Source of the DNA: Actinomadura sp. NBRC 104412 | Lineage (GTDB): Bacteria; Actinomycetota; Actinomycetes; Streptosporangiales; Streptosporangiaceae | Assembly (NCBI RefSeq): GCF_030269515.1 | Contig: NZ_BSTM01000041.1 | Coordinates: 1-55,221 of the forward strand | DNA length: 55,221 nt | Reading direction: 5' to 3' | Shown here: positions 17,356-26,010 of the stretch, one piece after another | How positions within the stretch are numbered: the first letter of the stretch is position 1 | Layout: every line of letters starts with the position of its first letter | Notes under the pieces: model-generated | Seen by the model: the letters and a program-made list of their open reading frames with translations, nothing else | Database searches by the model: none | Told to the model about the DNA's origin: nothing | Position numbers and translations under genes: made by a program

Positions 17356-18043
17356 AGTCGCGGCACTGTCCGTCAGGTATTCCGGCCTGACCGCGCTCGA
17401 CCACGTCGGCCTCACCGTGGCCCCAGGCGAGCTGGTGGTCGTGGTCGGCGCCAACGGCGCAGGCAAGTCGACACTGTTCAAAGCCATCTCTGGAACGGTC
17501 AGGCCGGTCGCTGGACGGATGTCGTTCGACTGCCGCGACCTTGAGCGGACCTCACCGGCGCAGCGCGCCCGGATGGGCATCGCCCATGTCTTGGAAGGCC
17601 GGCGGGTCTTCACCGATATGACCGTGGAGGAGAACCTCGCGGTCGGTGCCATGAGCCGCGGGCGGATCGCGGACCGCCTCCAGGAGATCTACGACCTGTT
17701 CCCGATGCTCTACGAGAAGCGGCGTGAGCATGCCGGCCGGCTCAGTGGCGGCCAGCAGCAGATGCTCGCCATAGGACGCGGGCTGATGTCGAGGCCGCGA
17801 TTGATCCTTCTCGACGAGCCCTCGATGGGCCTGGCGCCCGCGGTCGTGGAAACGATTTTTCAGCGGATCGCGGAGATCCACGCCGCCGGTACCGCGGCCC
17901 TCCTGGTCGAGCAACGGGCGGACGAGGCGCTGGAGATCGCCGAGCGCGGCTATGTCCTGGAACGTGGTCGTGTCGTCCTCGAAGGCGACGGCGAGGCGCT
18001 CGCCACCGACAGGCGCGTTCAGACCGCCTATCTCGGAGGGTGA
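17348..18043 (+). CDS. livF: Branched-chain amino acid-type ABC transporter ATP-binding protein (LivF-like)
   Basis: 231 residues with all ATPase motifs: Walker A VGANGAGKSTLFKAISG, Q-loop, signature LSGGQQQMLAIGRGLM, Walker B LILLDEPSMGLAP and the C-terminal VEQRADEAL (Q-R in place of the usual QN). It appears intact, but its former partners are gone: livG upstream is broken and no permease or binding-protein gene lies beside it. It may be an orphan that can serve another Liv system, such as the one at 18414-23122, or be on the way to loss. Confidence 0.85.
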   Translation: MLEVAALSVRYSGLTALDHVGLTVAPGELVVVVGANGAGKSTLFKAISGTVRPVAGRMSFDCRDLERTSPAQRARMGIAHVLEGRRVFTDMTVEENLAVGAMSRGRIADRLQEIYDLFPMLYEKRREHAGRLSGGQQQMLAIGRGLMSRPRLILLDEPSMGLAPAVVETIFQRIAEIHAAGTAALLVEQRADEALEIAERGYVLERGRVVLEGDGEALATDRRVQTAYLGG

Positions 18044-18048
18044 GCCGG

Positions 18049-18273
18049 ATGCGAGCGTTCGTCGTCGCGAACCTGGGCGGACCGGAGCAGTTGCGGGAGC
18101 GCCCGGTTGACATCGCGCCCTCCACCCTGAGCCACCACTTCCGGGTCCTGCGCGAGGCCGGCATCATCCACCAGAGTCAGCGCGGCACCCGGCGTTGGAC
18201 CTCCTTGCGGAGTGCGGAGTTCGACGAGCGCTTCCCGGGCCTCCTCCAGGCCGTGATGGCCCAGGAACGGTGA
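18049..18273 (+). pseudogene. Chimeric ORF: quinone-reductase N-terminus joined to an ArsR-type HTH C-terminus
   Basis: 74 codons. The first about 20 residues (MRAFVVANLGGPEQLRERPV) match the start of zinc-type alcohol dehydrogenase/NADPH:quinone reductases; from about residue 23 it reads APSTLSHHFRVLREAGIIHQ, the recognition helix and wing of an ArsR-family repressor, followed by a typical tail to TGA 18273. Neither parent domain is complete. It is best read as an in-frame deletion joining two genes and is unlikely to work. Confidence 0.7.
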
Positions 18274-18326
18274 GCACCGGAGGCCGTCTGTAGCCGCCCC
18301 GCGCGGCGTGGTCATCGGGTGGAGGC

Positions 18327-18384
18327 CCGGCGGTGCCGCCGGCGACCACGGCGTCCCCTCCCGCGACCTGGTCGGGAACGCCGT
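18327..18384. terminator. Hairpin cluster between convergent genes
   Basis: CCGGCGG-TG-CCGCCGG at 18327-18342 and a second dyad ACGGCGT (18348-18354) / ACGCCGT (18378-18384) lie between the rightward chimera (ends 18273) and the leftward livK (ends 18414). GC-rich hairpins without U-tracts are usual for actinomycete terminators, and the place fits a bidirectional one. Confidence 0.4.
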
Positions 18385-18413
18385 GGCGTCTACGCTTCCG
18401 GGCGGAGCGCCGG

Positions 18414-19670
18414 TCAGTTCGGCCGGTAGTCCGGGGTGATCTTGGCGCGATAGAGGTCCGTGACCGGGACGAGGCCGCCCTTGACCGATGCGTCGACCTT
18501 GGTGATGAAGGTCTGGGTCGATGCGGGCGCGCCCGGGACGGTGAAGTCCATCGGGGCCATCAGTCCGCCGGTGTCGACGCTCTTCAGCTTCCGGTAGGCG
18601 GCCTGCATCCCCTCGCGGGTCAGGTTCTTGTCCGCGCACGCCTGCTTCAGCACCTCGCCGACCACCTGGGCGGAGGCATAGCCGTAGCCGACCAGCGCGT
18701 CGGCCTTGGCGTCCGGGTGCTTCGCCTCGAACGCGGCGGCCACCTCCTTCGGCCCGGGGGCGTCCGCCCCGTAGGGGGCGTAGGACGTCAGGACGGTCAG
18801 GTTTTTCTCCAGGCCGTCGCGGACGGGGGTGTCCAGCAGGGCGGGGTCGAAGCCGGGTGCCTGCGTCAGGACCGGCACGTCCATGCCGATCGAGCGCATC
18901 ACGCCGATGACGGACGCCGTCTGGCGGGCGGAGGCGCTGAGCAGGATCGCCTTGACGCCCTCCGACTTCAGCCTGGTGACCTGGGCGGTGAGGTCCGCGT
19001 CGGTCGCCTTGATCTGGACGCCTCGCACGGTCAGGCCGAGCCGCTCCGCCGCCCAGGTGCTCCCCTTGAGCGCGTTCTCACCGTACTCGCCCTCGAAGTG
19101 GATGTGGCCGACCGTGTCGCCTTTGGCGAGCCTGCCCTCCTGCACGAAGTAGCCCAGGCCGTTGATCATGTCGATGTCGTAGGTGGTGCCCAGCACCGCC
19201 AGGTAGCCGCTCTTCAGCAGGGAGGAGGCGAACGAGGACGGCACGGTGAGCACCTTCTTCGCCTTGATCTCCGGTTCGAGCGCGGCGGTCATCGGCGAGC
19301 CGAGCAGGTGCGTGATGGCGAGCACGTCCGGCTCCAGCTCGCTGAACGCCACGGTGGCCTTCTGGACGTCGTAGCCGTGGTCCTTGACCACCAGTTCCAG
19401 CCGGCGTCCGCAGATGCCGCCGGCGGCGTTGACCTTGTCGATGTAGAGCTGGTTGCCCCGGATCTGCGTACGGCCGAGCGGGCCGAAGACGGCGCCGGAC
19501 AGGTCGCTCATCGCGCCCAGCCGGATCGTCTTCGCGTTGACGCCGGGCCCGGTTTTGACGCCGTCGGCGCCCGCGCCGTCGCCGCTCTCAGCGGCCTTGC
19601 CGCTGCAGCCCGAGGCGAGGACCGCCAGGCAGAGCGCGCCGAGCACGGTCCAGTACGGTCGTGATCGCAT
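18414..19670 (-). CDS. livK: Branched-chain amino acid-type ABC transporter substrate-binding lipoprotein
   Basis: 418 residues. Signal peptide with lipobox LASGC, a Gly/Asp-rich linker, then a type-I periplasmic binding fold: IRLGAMSDLSGAVFGPLG, GNQLYIDKVNAAGGICGRRLELVVKDHGYD, and ADALVGYGYASAQVVGEVL. Despite the Liv name, such proteins in catabolic clusters often bind aromatic acids. The ATG at 19670 overlaps the end of livM by 83 nt, which is unusually long. Confidence 0.9.
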   Translation of the reverse strand: MRSRPYWTVLGALCLAVLASGCSGKAAESGDGAGADGVKTGPGVNAKTIRLGAMSDLSGAVFGPLGRTQIRGNQLYIDKVNAAGGICGRRLELVVKDHGYDVQKATVAFSELEPDVLAITHLLGSPMTAALEPEIKAKKVLTVPSSFASSLLKSGYLAVLGTTYDIDMINGLGYFVQEGRLAKGDTVGHIHFEGEYGENALKGSTWAAERLGLTVRGVQIKATDADLTAQVTRLKSEGVKAILLSASARQTASVIGVMRSIGMDVPVLTQAPGFDPALLDTPVRDGLEKNLTVLTSYAPYGADAPGPKEVAAAFEAKHPDAKADALVGYGYASAQVVGEVLKQACADKNLTREGMQAAYRKLKSVDTGGLMAPMDFTVPGAPASTQTFITKVDASVKGGLVPVTDLYRAKITPDYRPN

Positions 19671-20688
19671 TGGGTCTTCCCTTCTTGGCCGAACTGACGA
19701 CGAACGCGACGATGGCCGCGCCGTAGAGCATGCGGACGGCGGTGGCGGCGTCGAGGCCGCCCTGGCCGGGCTCGGCGAACAGCCCGATCGCGCCGCTGTA
19801 GTGGGAGAGCACGAGGGGCAGGCCCGTGATGAAGGCGGCGCCCACGGCGGCGCCCCGGACCGAGCCCAGTCCGCCGATGACGACCATCGCGAGGTACTCG
19901 ACCGACAGGACCAGGCCGAAGTGGTCGGGGACGACGCGCCGCGCGGTGAGCGCGAGCAGGATCCCGGCGAGCCCGGCGTACATGGCGGAGAACACGAACG
20001 CGCCCGCCCGGTAGCGGCGCAGCGGCACGCCCATGCAGGCGGCGGCGATCTCGTTCTGCCGCATGAGGCGCATGGCGCGGCCCGGCCTCCCGCGGACGAT
20101 CCGCCGCGCGGCGACGTAGGCGGCCACGGTGCAGCCGAGGGCCACGTACCAGAGGCGCTCCCTGCCCCCGAACGGCACCCCGAGCAGCACCAGCTCGGGC
20201 TCCTCGCCGCTCAGCTCGAACCCGAGGACCGACAGCTCGGGGATCGAGCGCCCGTTGTAGCCGCCCGTGACGGGCCGGGCGTTGAACAGGACGTGCTGCC
20301 CGAGGAACACCAGCCCGAGCGAGGCGACACCCAGGTAGAGGCCGCTGAGCCGTCCGGCGACCGGGCTGAACGCCAGCCCGGCGCATCCCGCCAGGGCGAT
20401 GGCGAGCAGCGCGGCGGCCAGGGGCGGCAGACCGGCGCCGGTCGGCGCGGCGCCGGCGGGCTCGCCCGCGAGGAAGGCGTAGCCGTACGCCCCGACGGCC
20501 AGGAAGAAGGCGTGCGCCAGCGAGAGCTGCCCGGCCGAGCCCACCAGGACGGTGAGCCCGATCGCGCCGATGATCGCGGCCATCGCGAACGTGCCGGCCT
20601 GGAGCCAGAACGCGTCGAGGTAGTAGGGGACGGCGAGCAGGGCCGCGGACACCGCGGCCGTCCCGGCGATGCGCGGGAACCTAGACAC
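19588..20688 (-). CDS. livM: Branched-chain amino acid-type ABC transporter permease
   Basis: 366 residues with about ten hydrophobic segments. Family landmarks are GLTVLVGSAGQLSLAHAFFLAVGAYGYA near the N-terminus, RAMRLMRQNEIAAACMGVPLRRYRAGAFVFSAMYAGLAGILLA (EAA-like loop) and the following MVVIGGLGSVRGAAVGAA. The GTG at 20688 overlaps the livH stop by 8 nt (GTGTCTAG). The basic C-terminal tail runs 83 nt into livK. Confidence 0.88.
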   Translation of the reverse strand: MSRFPRIAGTAAVSAALLAVPYYLDAFWLQAGTFAMAAIIGAIGLTVLVGSAGQLSLAHAFFLAVGAYGYAFLAGEPAGAAPTGAGLPPLAAALLAIALAGCAGLAFSPVAGRLSGLYLGVASLGLVFLGQHVLFNARPVTGGYNGRSIPELSVLGFELSGEEPELVLLGVPFGGRERLWYVALGCTVAAYVAARRIVRGRPGRAMRLMRQNEIAAACMGVPLRRYRAGAFVFSAMYAGLAGILLALTARRVVPDHFGLVLSVEYLAMVVIGGLGSVRGAAVGAAFITGLPLVLSHYSGAIGLFAEPGQGGLDAATAVRMLYGAAIVAFVVSSAKKGRPNAITTVLDRARRALPGGPRLGLQRQGR

Positions 20689-21567
20689 GTACGGCCTCCC
20701 TGCTCCCGAACAGCCCGGACGGCCGCCACAGCAGAACGAGGATCATCAGCAGGTAGGGCGTCACGTCACCGGCGCCCTGGCCGAGCACGCCCAGCTCGTC
20801 GGCGTATCCGGCGACCAGCGTCTCGGTGACGCCCACCGCCACGCCGCCCAGCACGGCGCCCTCGGGGGAGTCCAGCCCGCCGATGATCACGGCCGGGATG
20901 GCGCGCAGCGCCAGCAGCCCCGTGTGCGCCTCCACCCCGGTGCTCGGGAACGCCACGAGGAAGAGGCCCGCGAGCGTGGCGAGCGCGCCGCCGATCAGCC
21001 AGGAGGCCGCGCGGACGCGCCGCAGCCGGATGCCCATGAGCGTCGCCACCTCGGGATCCGCCGCGGCCGAGCGCCACGAGACGCCCCAGGTGGTACGCCT
21101 GAACACCGCGAACAGCAGCCCGATCACCAGCAGCGCCGACAGCAGGGCGGCGATGCGGGAGTGGGGGACGACCAGGCCGCCGAGCCGGGCGACCCCGTCC
21201 CCCAGGGGTCCCCTGTCGGCATCACCCGCGAGCCGATGCGACGGGCGAGCTCGGTGGCGAGCAGGACGTCCGCGCCGATGGTGAGGATCGACAGCGTCAT
21301 GTGGTCGCCCTGCGGGACCAGGCTCACCAGCCCGTACAGCACGAGGCCGCACAGGGCGCCGGCCGCGAGCCCGATGCCGAGCGCGGGCCAGAAGCCCGTG
21401 TCCGGGGACAGCGCCGCGACGACGTAGGCGCCGAGCAGCAGGACCGAGCCCTGGGCGAAGTTCACCACCCGGGTGCCTTTGAAGATCACCGCGAAGCCCA
21501 CGGCGACGAGCGCGTAGATGGACCCGAGCGAGACGCCGATGACGGCGAGCTCGAACAGTCGGCTCAT
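20681..21567 (-). pseudogene. livH: Branched-chain amino acid-type ABC transporter permease, frameshifted
   Basis: The N-terminal half runs from ATG 21567 (MSRLFELAVIGVSLGSIYALVAVGFAVIFKGTRVVNFAQG) to RVMPTGDPWG, and the C-terminal half continues in another frame from GVARLGGLVVPHSRIAALL to REAVRV at 20681. The frames meet at a run of five C on the plus strand (21199-21203); one more base there restores a 295-residue LivH. This is either a real inactivating slip, a slippage-prone site, or a sequencing error. The start overlaps the livG stop (ATGA). If real, the transporter would lack one permease subunit. Confidence 0.85.
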
Positions 21568-22322
21568 GAGTGCTCTCCCAGGTAGGAGCGGAGGACGTCC
21601 GGATGCGTCCGGACGTGGTCCGGCGGCCCGTCCGCGATGACCCGGCCGAAGTCGAGCACCGTGATCCGGTCCGCCAGCCCCATGACGAGCGGCATGTCGT
21701 GCTCCACGAGGACGACCGAGACGCCGAGCGACTCGCGTGTCCGCCGGATCAGCGCGACGGTCGCCGCCTTCTCGTGGTGGGTCATGCCGGCGACGGGCTC
21801 GTCCAGCAGCAGCACCCGCGGTTCCGCCGCGAGCGCGCGGGCGAACTCGACCCGCTTGCGGACGCCGTAGGGCAGTTCGGCGACCGGGCGGTGCAGCTCG
21901 TCCGCCAGCCCGGTGAACTCCGCGATCTCGGCGACCCGCCGGCGGTGCCGGCTCTCCTCGCGGCGGACGCGGCGCAGGTTGAGGGCGGTGGCCGCGAACC
22001 CGGCCCGGGTGAGGTGGTGCCGGGCGACCATGAGGTTGTCCAGCACGGTGTCCGCGCCGCCGAGCGCGATGTTCTGGAACGCGCGTGCGACGCCCAGCCC
22101 GGCGATCGTGTGCGGCGGGAGCCCGGTCAGCTCCCGGTCGCCGAGGCGGATCGAACCGGCGACCGCGTAGAGACCGGAGATGGCGTTGAAGCACGAGCTC
22201 TTGCCCGCGCCGTTCGGCCCGATCACCGCGTGCACGCTGCCGGGCTCGACATCGAAGGAGACGGAGTCGAGCGCCTGCACGCCGCCGAAGCGCAGGCAGA
22301 CCTCCCGCAGGCTGAGCCTCAT
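21564..22322 (-). CDS. livG: Branched-chain amino acid-type ABC transporter ATP-binding protein
   Basis: 252 residues. Walker A GPNGAGKSSCFNAISG, Q-loop GVARAFQNIAL, a signature of LPYGVRKRVEFARALA type, Walker B VLLLDEPVAGM and the His switch VEHDMPLVMGL are present. The ATG at 22322 overlaps the livF stop (ATGA), which fixes the start. Intact, unlike the second livG at 16788. Supplies one of two ATPases for the LivHM pore. Confidence 0.9.
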   Translation of the reverse strand: MRLSLREVCLRFGGVQALDSVSFDVEPGSVHAVIGPNGAGKSSCFNAISGLYAVAGSIRLGDRELTGLPPHTIAGLGVARAFQNIALGGADTVLDNLMVARHHLTRAGFAATALNLRRVRREESRHRRRVAEIAEFTGLADELHRPVAELPYGVRKRVEFARALAAEPRVLLLDEPVAGMTHHEKAATVALIRRTRESLGVSVVLVEHDMPLVMGLADRITVLDFGRVIADGPPDHVRTHPDVLRSYLGEHS

Positions 22323-23122
22323 GACGCCCACACGCTCAGCGAGCGTCCCTCATGGGTCGCCGCGGCCTCGGGCGCGTGGGGGTCCCCGAGGTACGCGTGG
22401 GGGTCCCCGAGGTAGCTGGCCCGCACCTCGTCGGACGCCTCAAGTTCGGCGGCGGAGCCTTCGAGCACCACCGACCCGGCCTCCATCACGTAGGCGTGGC
22501 CGGCGATCGACAGCGCCATGGCCGCGTTCTGCTCGACCAGCAGCACGGCGGTGCCCTGCTCCTGGATCTCGGAGATCACCCGTCCGATGTGCGCGACCAT
22601 CTTGGGGGCGAGCCCGAGCGACGGCTCGTCGAGCAGCAGCAGGTCAGGCTCCGACATCAGGCCCCGGCCGATGGCGAGCATCTGCTGCTCGCCGCCCGAC
22701 AGCAGGCTCGCCCGCTGCGCGCGGCGTTCGGCCAGGACCGGGAACAGGGCGTACACGCGCTCGTACGCCTGGGCGCGCACGGCACGCGAACCCGCCCGCA
22801 CCGCTCCGGCCCGCAGGTTGTCCTCCACGGTCATCTCTGTGAAGACCCGCCGGCCCTCGGGGACCTGGACGACCCCCGCCGCCACGATGGCGGCCGGGTC
22901 GCGGCCGCTGATCACCTCCCCGCGGAAGCTGATGCGCCCCTGCGCGATGCGGCCGCCGTGGTGGTCGAGCACCCCGGAGATCGCCCGCATCAGCGTCGTC
23001 TTGCCTGCTCCGTTGCTGCCCAGCACCGCCACCACCCCCGAGGCGCGGCACGCGAGCGTGCATCGCCTGAGAGCGGTCATGTGCGGTCCGTACCGCACGG
23101 TCAGGTCCGTGACTTCCAGCAT
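22319..23122 (-). CDS. livF: Branched-chain amino acid-type ABC transporter ATP-binding protein
   Basis: 267 residues. Walker A GSNGAGKTTLMRAISG, VPEGRRVFTEMTVEDNL, signature LLSGGEQQMLAIGRGLM, Walker B LLLLDEPSLGLAPK and VEQNAAMAL are all normal LivF features. The start at 23122 has GGAGGAGGG upstream. The C-terminus is odd: after YLGDPHA the same seven residues are repeated, encoded by a 21-bp tandem repeat, and a 20-residue tail follows. First gene of the Liv operon; 130 nt separate it from the IclR gene. Confidence 0.9.
   Translation of the reverse strand: MLEVTDLTVRYGPHMTALRRCTLACRASGVVAVLGSNGAGKTTLMRAISGVLDHHGGRIAQGRISFRGEVISGRDPAAIVAAGVVQVPEGRRVFTEMTVEDNLRAGAVRAGSRAVRAQAYERVYALFPVLAERRAQRASLLSGGEQQMLAIGRGLMSEPDLLLLDEPSLGLAPKMVAHIGRVISEIQEQGTAVLLVEQNAAMALSIAGHAYVMEAGSVVLEGSAAELEASDEVRASYLGDPHAYLGDPHAPEAAATHEGRSLSVWAS
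22375..22416. repeat. 21-bp perfect tandem duplication inside livF
   Basis: The unit GCGTGGGGGTCCCCGAGGTA (plus one base) occurs twice in a row and encodes YLGDPHA twice on the minus strand at the C-terminal end of LivF. It keeps the frame, so it adds seven residues. The unit contains a GGGGGTCCCC dyad that may have promoted slippage. Confidence 0.7.
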
Positions 23123-23252
23123 CTGGACAAGCCCTCCTCCACGGGGAGTACCTGGCTGTTCTGGAGACCGACTGTGAAGGAGCGCCCGAAACGGAGAAAG
23201 CGGATGTGCCGCTATGTGGCACGCGTGCGGGCATGCCTGGTGTGAGCAGGGG

Positions 23253-24122
23253 CTAGGGCCGCCGCGGGAGCTTCGTCGTGGCGGCCAGCGTGCGCGACGC
23301 CTGGTGCGCGACCCGACGCAGCGCCGGGGCGATCCGGCCCGGGTCGAACCTGCGGTCCGTGGTGGCGACGGAGAGCGCCGCGACCGGCCGTCCCCCGGCG
23401 CCCAGGATCGGGGTCGCCACGCAACTGAGGCCGACCACGGTCTCCTGGCGGTCGAACGCGATCCCGTTCTCCGCGACGCGCCGCAGTTCCCGCCGCAGTT
23501 CCTCGGGGGTGCGGATCGTGTACGGGGTGTACGCGGCGAGGGGTTCCGCGAGGACGGCTTCGGCCGCGTCGTAGTCGAAGGCGAGCAGGGCCTTCCCGAT
23601 GCCGGTGGAGTGCGCCGGCATCCTGCCGCCGATCTCGGACGGTGCACGGGCCGCTCGGTGCCCGTGGAGCTTGTAGACGTACAGGACCTCGGTGCGGTGC
23701 AGCACGGCGAGATGGACGGTTTCGCGCGTCATCTCGTACAGGTCCACCAGGTGGGGGAGCAGCCGTTCGCGGAGCAGGCGGGGCGTCGGGCCGTAGGCGC
23801 TGGTGCCGATGTCGAGCAGCCGCAGGCTGAGCCGGTAGCCGCCGCTCGCCCGCTCGACGAGCCCGTTGCGCTCCAGGATGCCGAGCAGCCGGAAGGTGGT
23901 GGACTTGCTCAGCCGGGTGTGCCGGGCGAGCTCGCTCCCCGCGATCTCGGTGCCGTGCTCGGCGATCGACTTCAGCAGCATGACGGCCTTGTCGACCGCC
24001 GTCCGCCTGTCCTCGCAGGCGTCCTTCGCGGCGGTGACCAGGGAGAGGAGGGGTTCCCGGTCGGCCGCCCGCGGTCCCCCGCCGTCGGCTGCGACGCGTT
24101 GTCGAAGAGGTCCGGCCGCCAT
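23253..24122 (-). CDS. IclR-family transcriptional regulator
   Basis: 289 residues. The N-terminal winged helix is seen in AVDKAVMLLKSIAEHGTEIAGSELARHTRLSKSTTFRLLGILERNGLVER; the C-terminal IclR effector domain follows, with TETVHLA-like RETVHLAVLHRTEVLYVYKL, the substrate-pocket GGRMPAHSTGIGKALLA and the end SVATTDRRFDPGRI. IclR proteins of this type sense aromatic acids or their ring-cleavage products. It lies directly upstream of the Liv operon in the same direction, so it may control it and the CoA ligase. ATG 24122 has GGAAG upstream. Confidence 0.9.
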   Translation of the reverse strand: MAAGPLRQRVAADGGGPRAADREPLLSLVTAAKDACEDRRTAVDKAVMLLKSIAEHGTEIAGSELARHTRLSKSTTFRLLGILERNGLVERASGGYRLSLRLLDIGTSAYGPTPRLLRERLLPHLVDLYEMTRETVHLAVLHRTEVLYVYKLHGHRAARAPSEIGGRMPAHSTGIGKALLAFDYDAAEAVLAEPLAAYTPYTIRTPEELRRELRRVAENGIAFDRQETVVGLSCVATPILGAGGRPVAALSVATTDRRFDPGRIAPALRRVAHQASRTLAATTKLPRRP

Positions 24123-24311
24123 GGGGCATCACTTCCATCAGGCTGTCCGGCTTGCCGCACGTGCCGGCGCGCTGCGGGATCTCGTCAGCGGACCGTCCGT
24201 GGCGTGTGCCGGCCTGTTTCGGGGTGGTCAGGGAAGGGAGCCGGGGGAGGCAGCGCTCCTGTGCGGTCCGGGCGGGTGCCGTGCCGCGCGCACCCGCCCG
24301 TCCGCGTTCTC

Positions 24312-25907
24312 TCAGCGGGGCTCGGCGACCGGGGTCGGCCGCCCGTCCTCCGCCTCGACGGACGCGAGCACGGGGTGTCTGCGCAGCGCGATCCGGTCGA
24401 TCTTGTTGGCGGGTGTCCGTGGCAGTTCGGGCAGGACCAGGATCCGGGCCGGCTGCTTGTACGCGGCGAGGTGCTCGGCGCAGTGGCGTTCGAGTTCGCT
24501 CACGTCGAGCGGCGTGTCGGGTGTGGTCGACACGAACGTGACGGGCCGTTCGCCCTTCCGCTCGTCCGGGACGCCGATGGTGGCGGACTCGGCCACCGCG
24601 GGGTGGGAGAGCAGCGTGTCGTCGATCTCGCGGGGGTAGACGTTGAAGCCGCCCACGATGATCATGTCTTTCACCCGGTCGACGATGCGCAGGTAGCCGT
24701 CGTCGTCGAAGCGTCCGATGTCCCCGGTGGGGAACCAGCCGTCCCGGTGCGCGGGGATGATCTCGCCGTCCAGGCCGCGGTAGTGGCGCAGCATGTGGGC
24801 GGCCTTGACCCTGATCTCGCCGGCCTCCCCGGGAGGAACGGGCATGCCGGTGTCGAGGTCGACGACCTCGACCTCGACGAGGGGTGAGGGGATCCCGACC
24901 GAGCCGGGGCGCGGCGGCCGCCCGACCGGGTTGTAGGTGATCGGCGCCAGCTCCGTCATCCCGTACGCCTCGTAGATCGGCAGCCCGGTGGCCGCCTGCC
25001 AACGTTCTTGCAGGTCGGCGGGGATGGCCGAGCCGCCGCCCTGGCACAGGCGCAGCGCCGTCAGGTCGGCGCGGGAGAGCTCGGGGGCGGCGAGGACGCC
25101 GCCGTAGATGGCCGCAGGCCCGCCACTGAAAACCGTCACGCGGTGCCGTTCCATTTCGGCCACGACCGTCGCGGGGACGAACCGCGGCACCATCACCAGT
25201 CCGCCGCGGCGGTAGACGGCGTGCAGGAAACCGATCGCCAGGCCCCAGATGTGGAACATCGGCGCCACGTTGAGCCAGATCTCCTCGTCCGGGCGCGTCG
25301 GCCAGCACATCTCGGCGCCCTCCACCGTGGTCAGCAGCGTCTCGTGGGTGTACTCCACGCCCTTCGGCAGACCGGTGGTGCCGCCGGTGAACAGCACCGC
25401 GGCCATGTCCTCGGGCGCGGGGCCCTCCGCCGGGACCGCCGGGTCCAGGGTGTCGGCCGGCCGAAGGTCGGCGTCGGTGACCCGCAGGACGTCCAGGCCC
25501 AATTCGGCGGCGGCCGCGAGCGGACCGGTCGCGGTGGCCTCGGCGTCGGTGAGGACGAACGCGGGCGCGGCCCCTTTCAGCAGGGGGACCAGCTCCGCCG
25601 GGGTGTAGCCGGGGTTGAGACAGGCGATGCTCCCGCCCGCCGTCCACACCGCGAAGATCGCGACCCCCATCCGGGGGCTGTTGGGCATGGCGATCGCGAC
25701 CGTCGCTCCGCGCGCGCCCGCCGCGGCGAGCCGCGCGGCGAGGGCGTCGACCGCCCTGCCGTACTCGGCGTAGGTCAGCGTCTCGGCGCCGCAGGTCACG
25801 GCCGTGCGGTCGGGGGCCAGGGCGACGGCGTCGCGCAGCGCAGCCACCATCGTGGCCGGCCGACGCCCGCGCGTGCTCGAGGGGACGGTTCCATCCAGGG
25901 CATGCAT
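24312..25907 (-). CDS. AMP-forming acyl-CoA ligase (4-coumarate/long-chain type)
   Basis: 531 residues. P-loop FTGGTTGLPKG (about residues 173-183), A5 motif YEAYGMTE, hinge TGDIGRFDDDGYLRIVDRVKD, and the C-terminal Lys in TPANKIDR. Activates a carboxylate with ATP and CoA. The ATG at 25907 has GAGGAG upstream. A TetR-type operator lies 32 nt before the start. The 189 nt between this gene and iclR carry nothing recognisable. Together with the Liv transporter it suggests import and activation of an aromatic or branched acid. Confidence 0.88.
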   Translation of the reverse strand: MHALDGTVPSSTRGRRPATMVAALRDAVALAPDRTAVTCGAETLTYAEYGRAVDALAARLAAAGARGATVAIAMPNSPRMGVAIFAVWTAGGSIACLNPGYTPAELVPLLKGAAPAFVLTDAEATATGPLAAAAELGLDVLRVTDADLRPADTLDPAVPAEGPAPEDMAAVLFTGGTTGLPKGVEYTHETLLTTVEGAEMCWPTRPDEEIWLNVAPMFHIWGLAIGFLHAVYRRGGLVMVPRFVPATVVAEMERHRVTVFSGGPAAIYGGVLAAPELSRADLTALRLCQGGGSAIPADLQERWQAATGLPIYEAYGMTELAPITYNPVGRPPRPGSVGIPSPLVEVEVVDLDTGMPVPPGEAGEIRVKAAHMLRHYRGLDGEIIPAHRDGWFPTGDIGRFDDDGYLRIVDRVKDMIIVGGFNVYPREIDDTLLSHPAVAESATIGVPDERKGERPVTFVSTTPDTPLDVSELERHCAEHLAAYKQPARILVLPELPRTPANKIDRIALRRHPVLASVEAEDGRPTPVAEPR

Positions 25908-25937
25908 GGCTGCACTCCTCTCAACCGGAGTGCTTTT

Positions 25938-25959
25938 TTCTATCGGTCTATCGATAGAA
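25938..25959. promoter_or_regulatory. TetR operator copy 3, upstream of the CoA ligase gene
   Basis: The arms TTCTATCG and CGATAGAA are perfectly complementary with 6 nt between them. The inner 16-mer TCTATCGGTCTATCGA (25939-25954) differs at only two positions from the site at 26745-26760 read on the minus strand. It sits between the CoA ligase start and the TetR gene end. Confidence 0.65.
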
Positions 25960-26010
25960 CGTCAATAGCCCAGTTCAAAGCGGTGATGCCCGAAGGGGAG
26001 CGGGGAGCCG

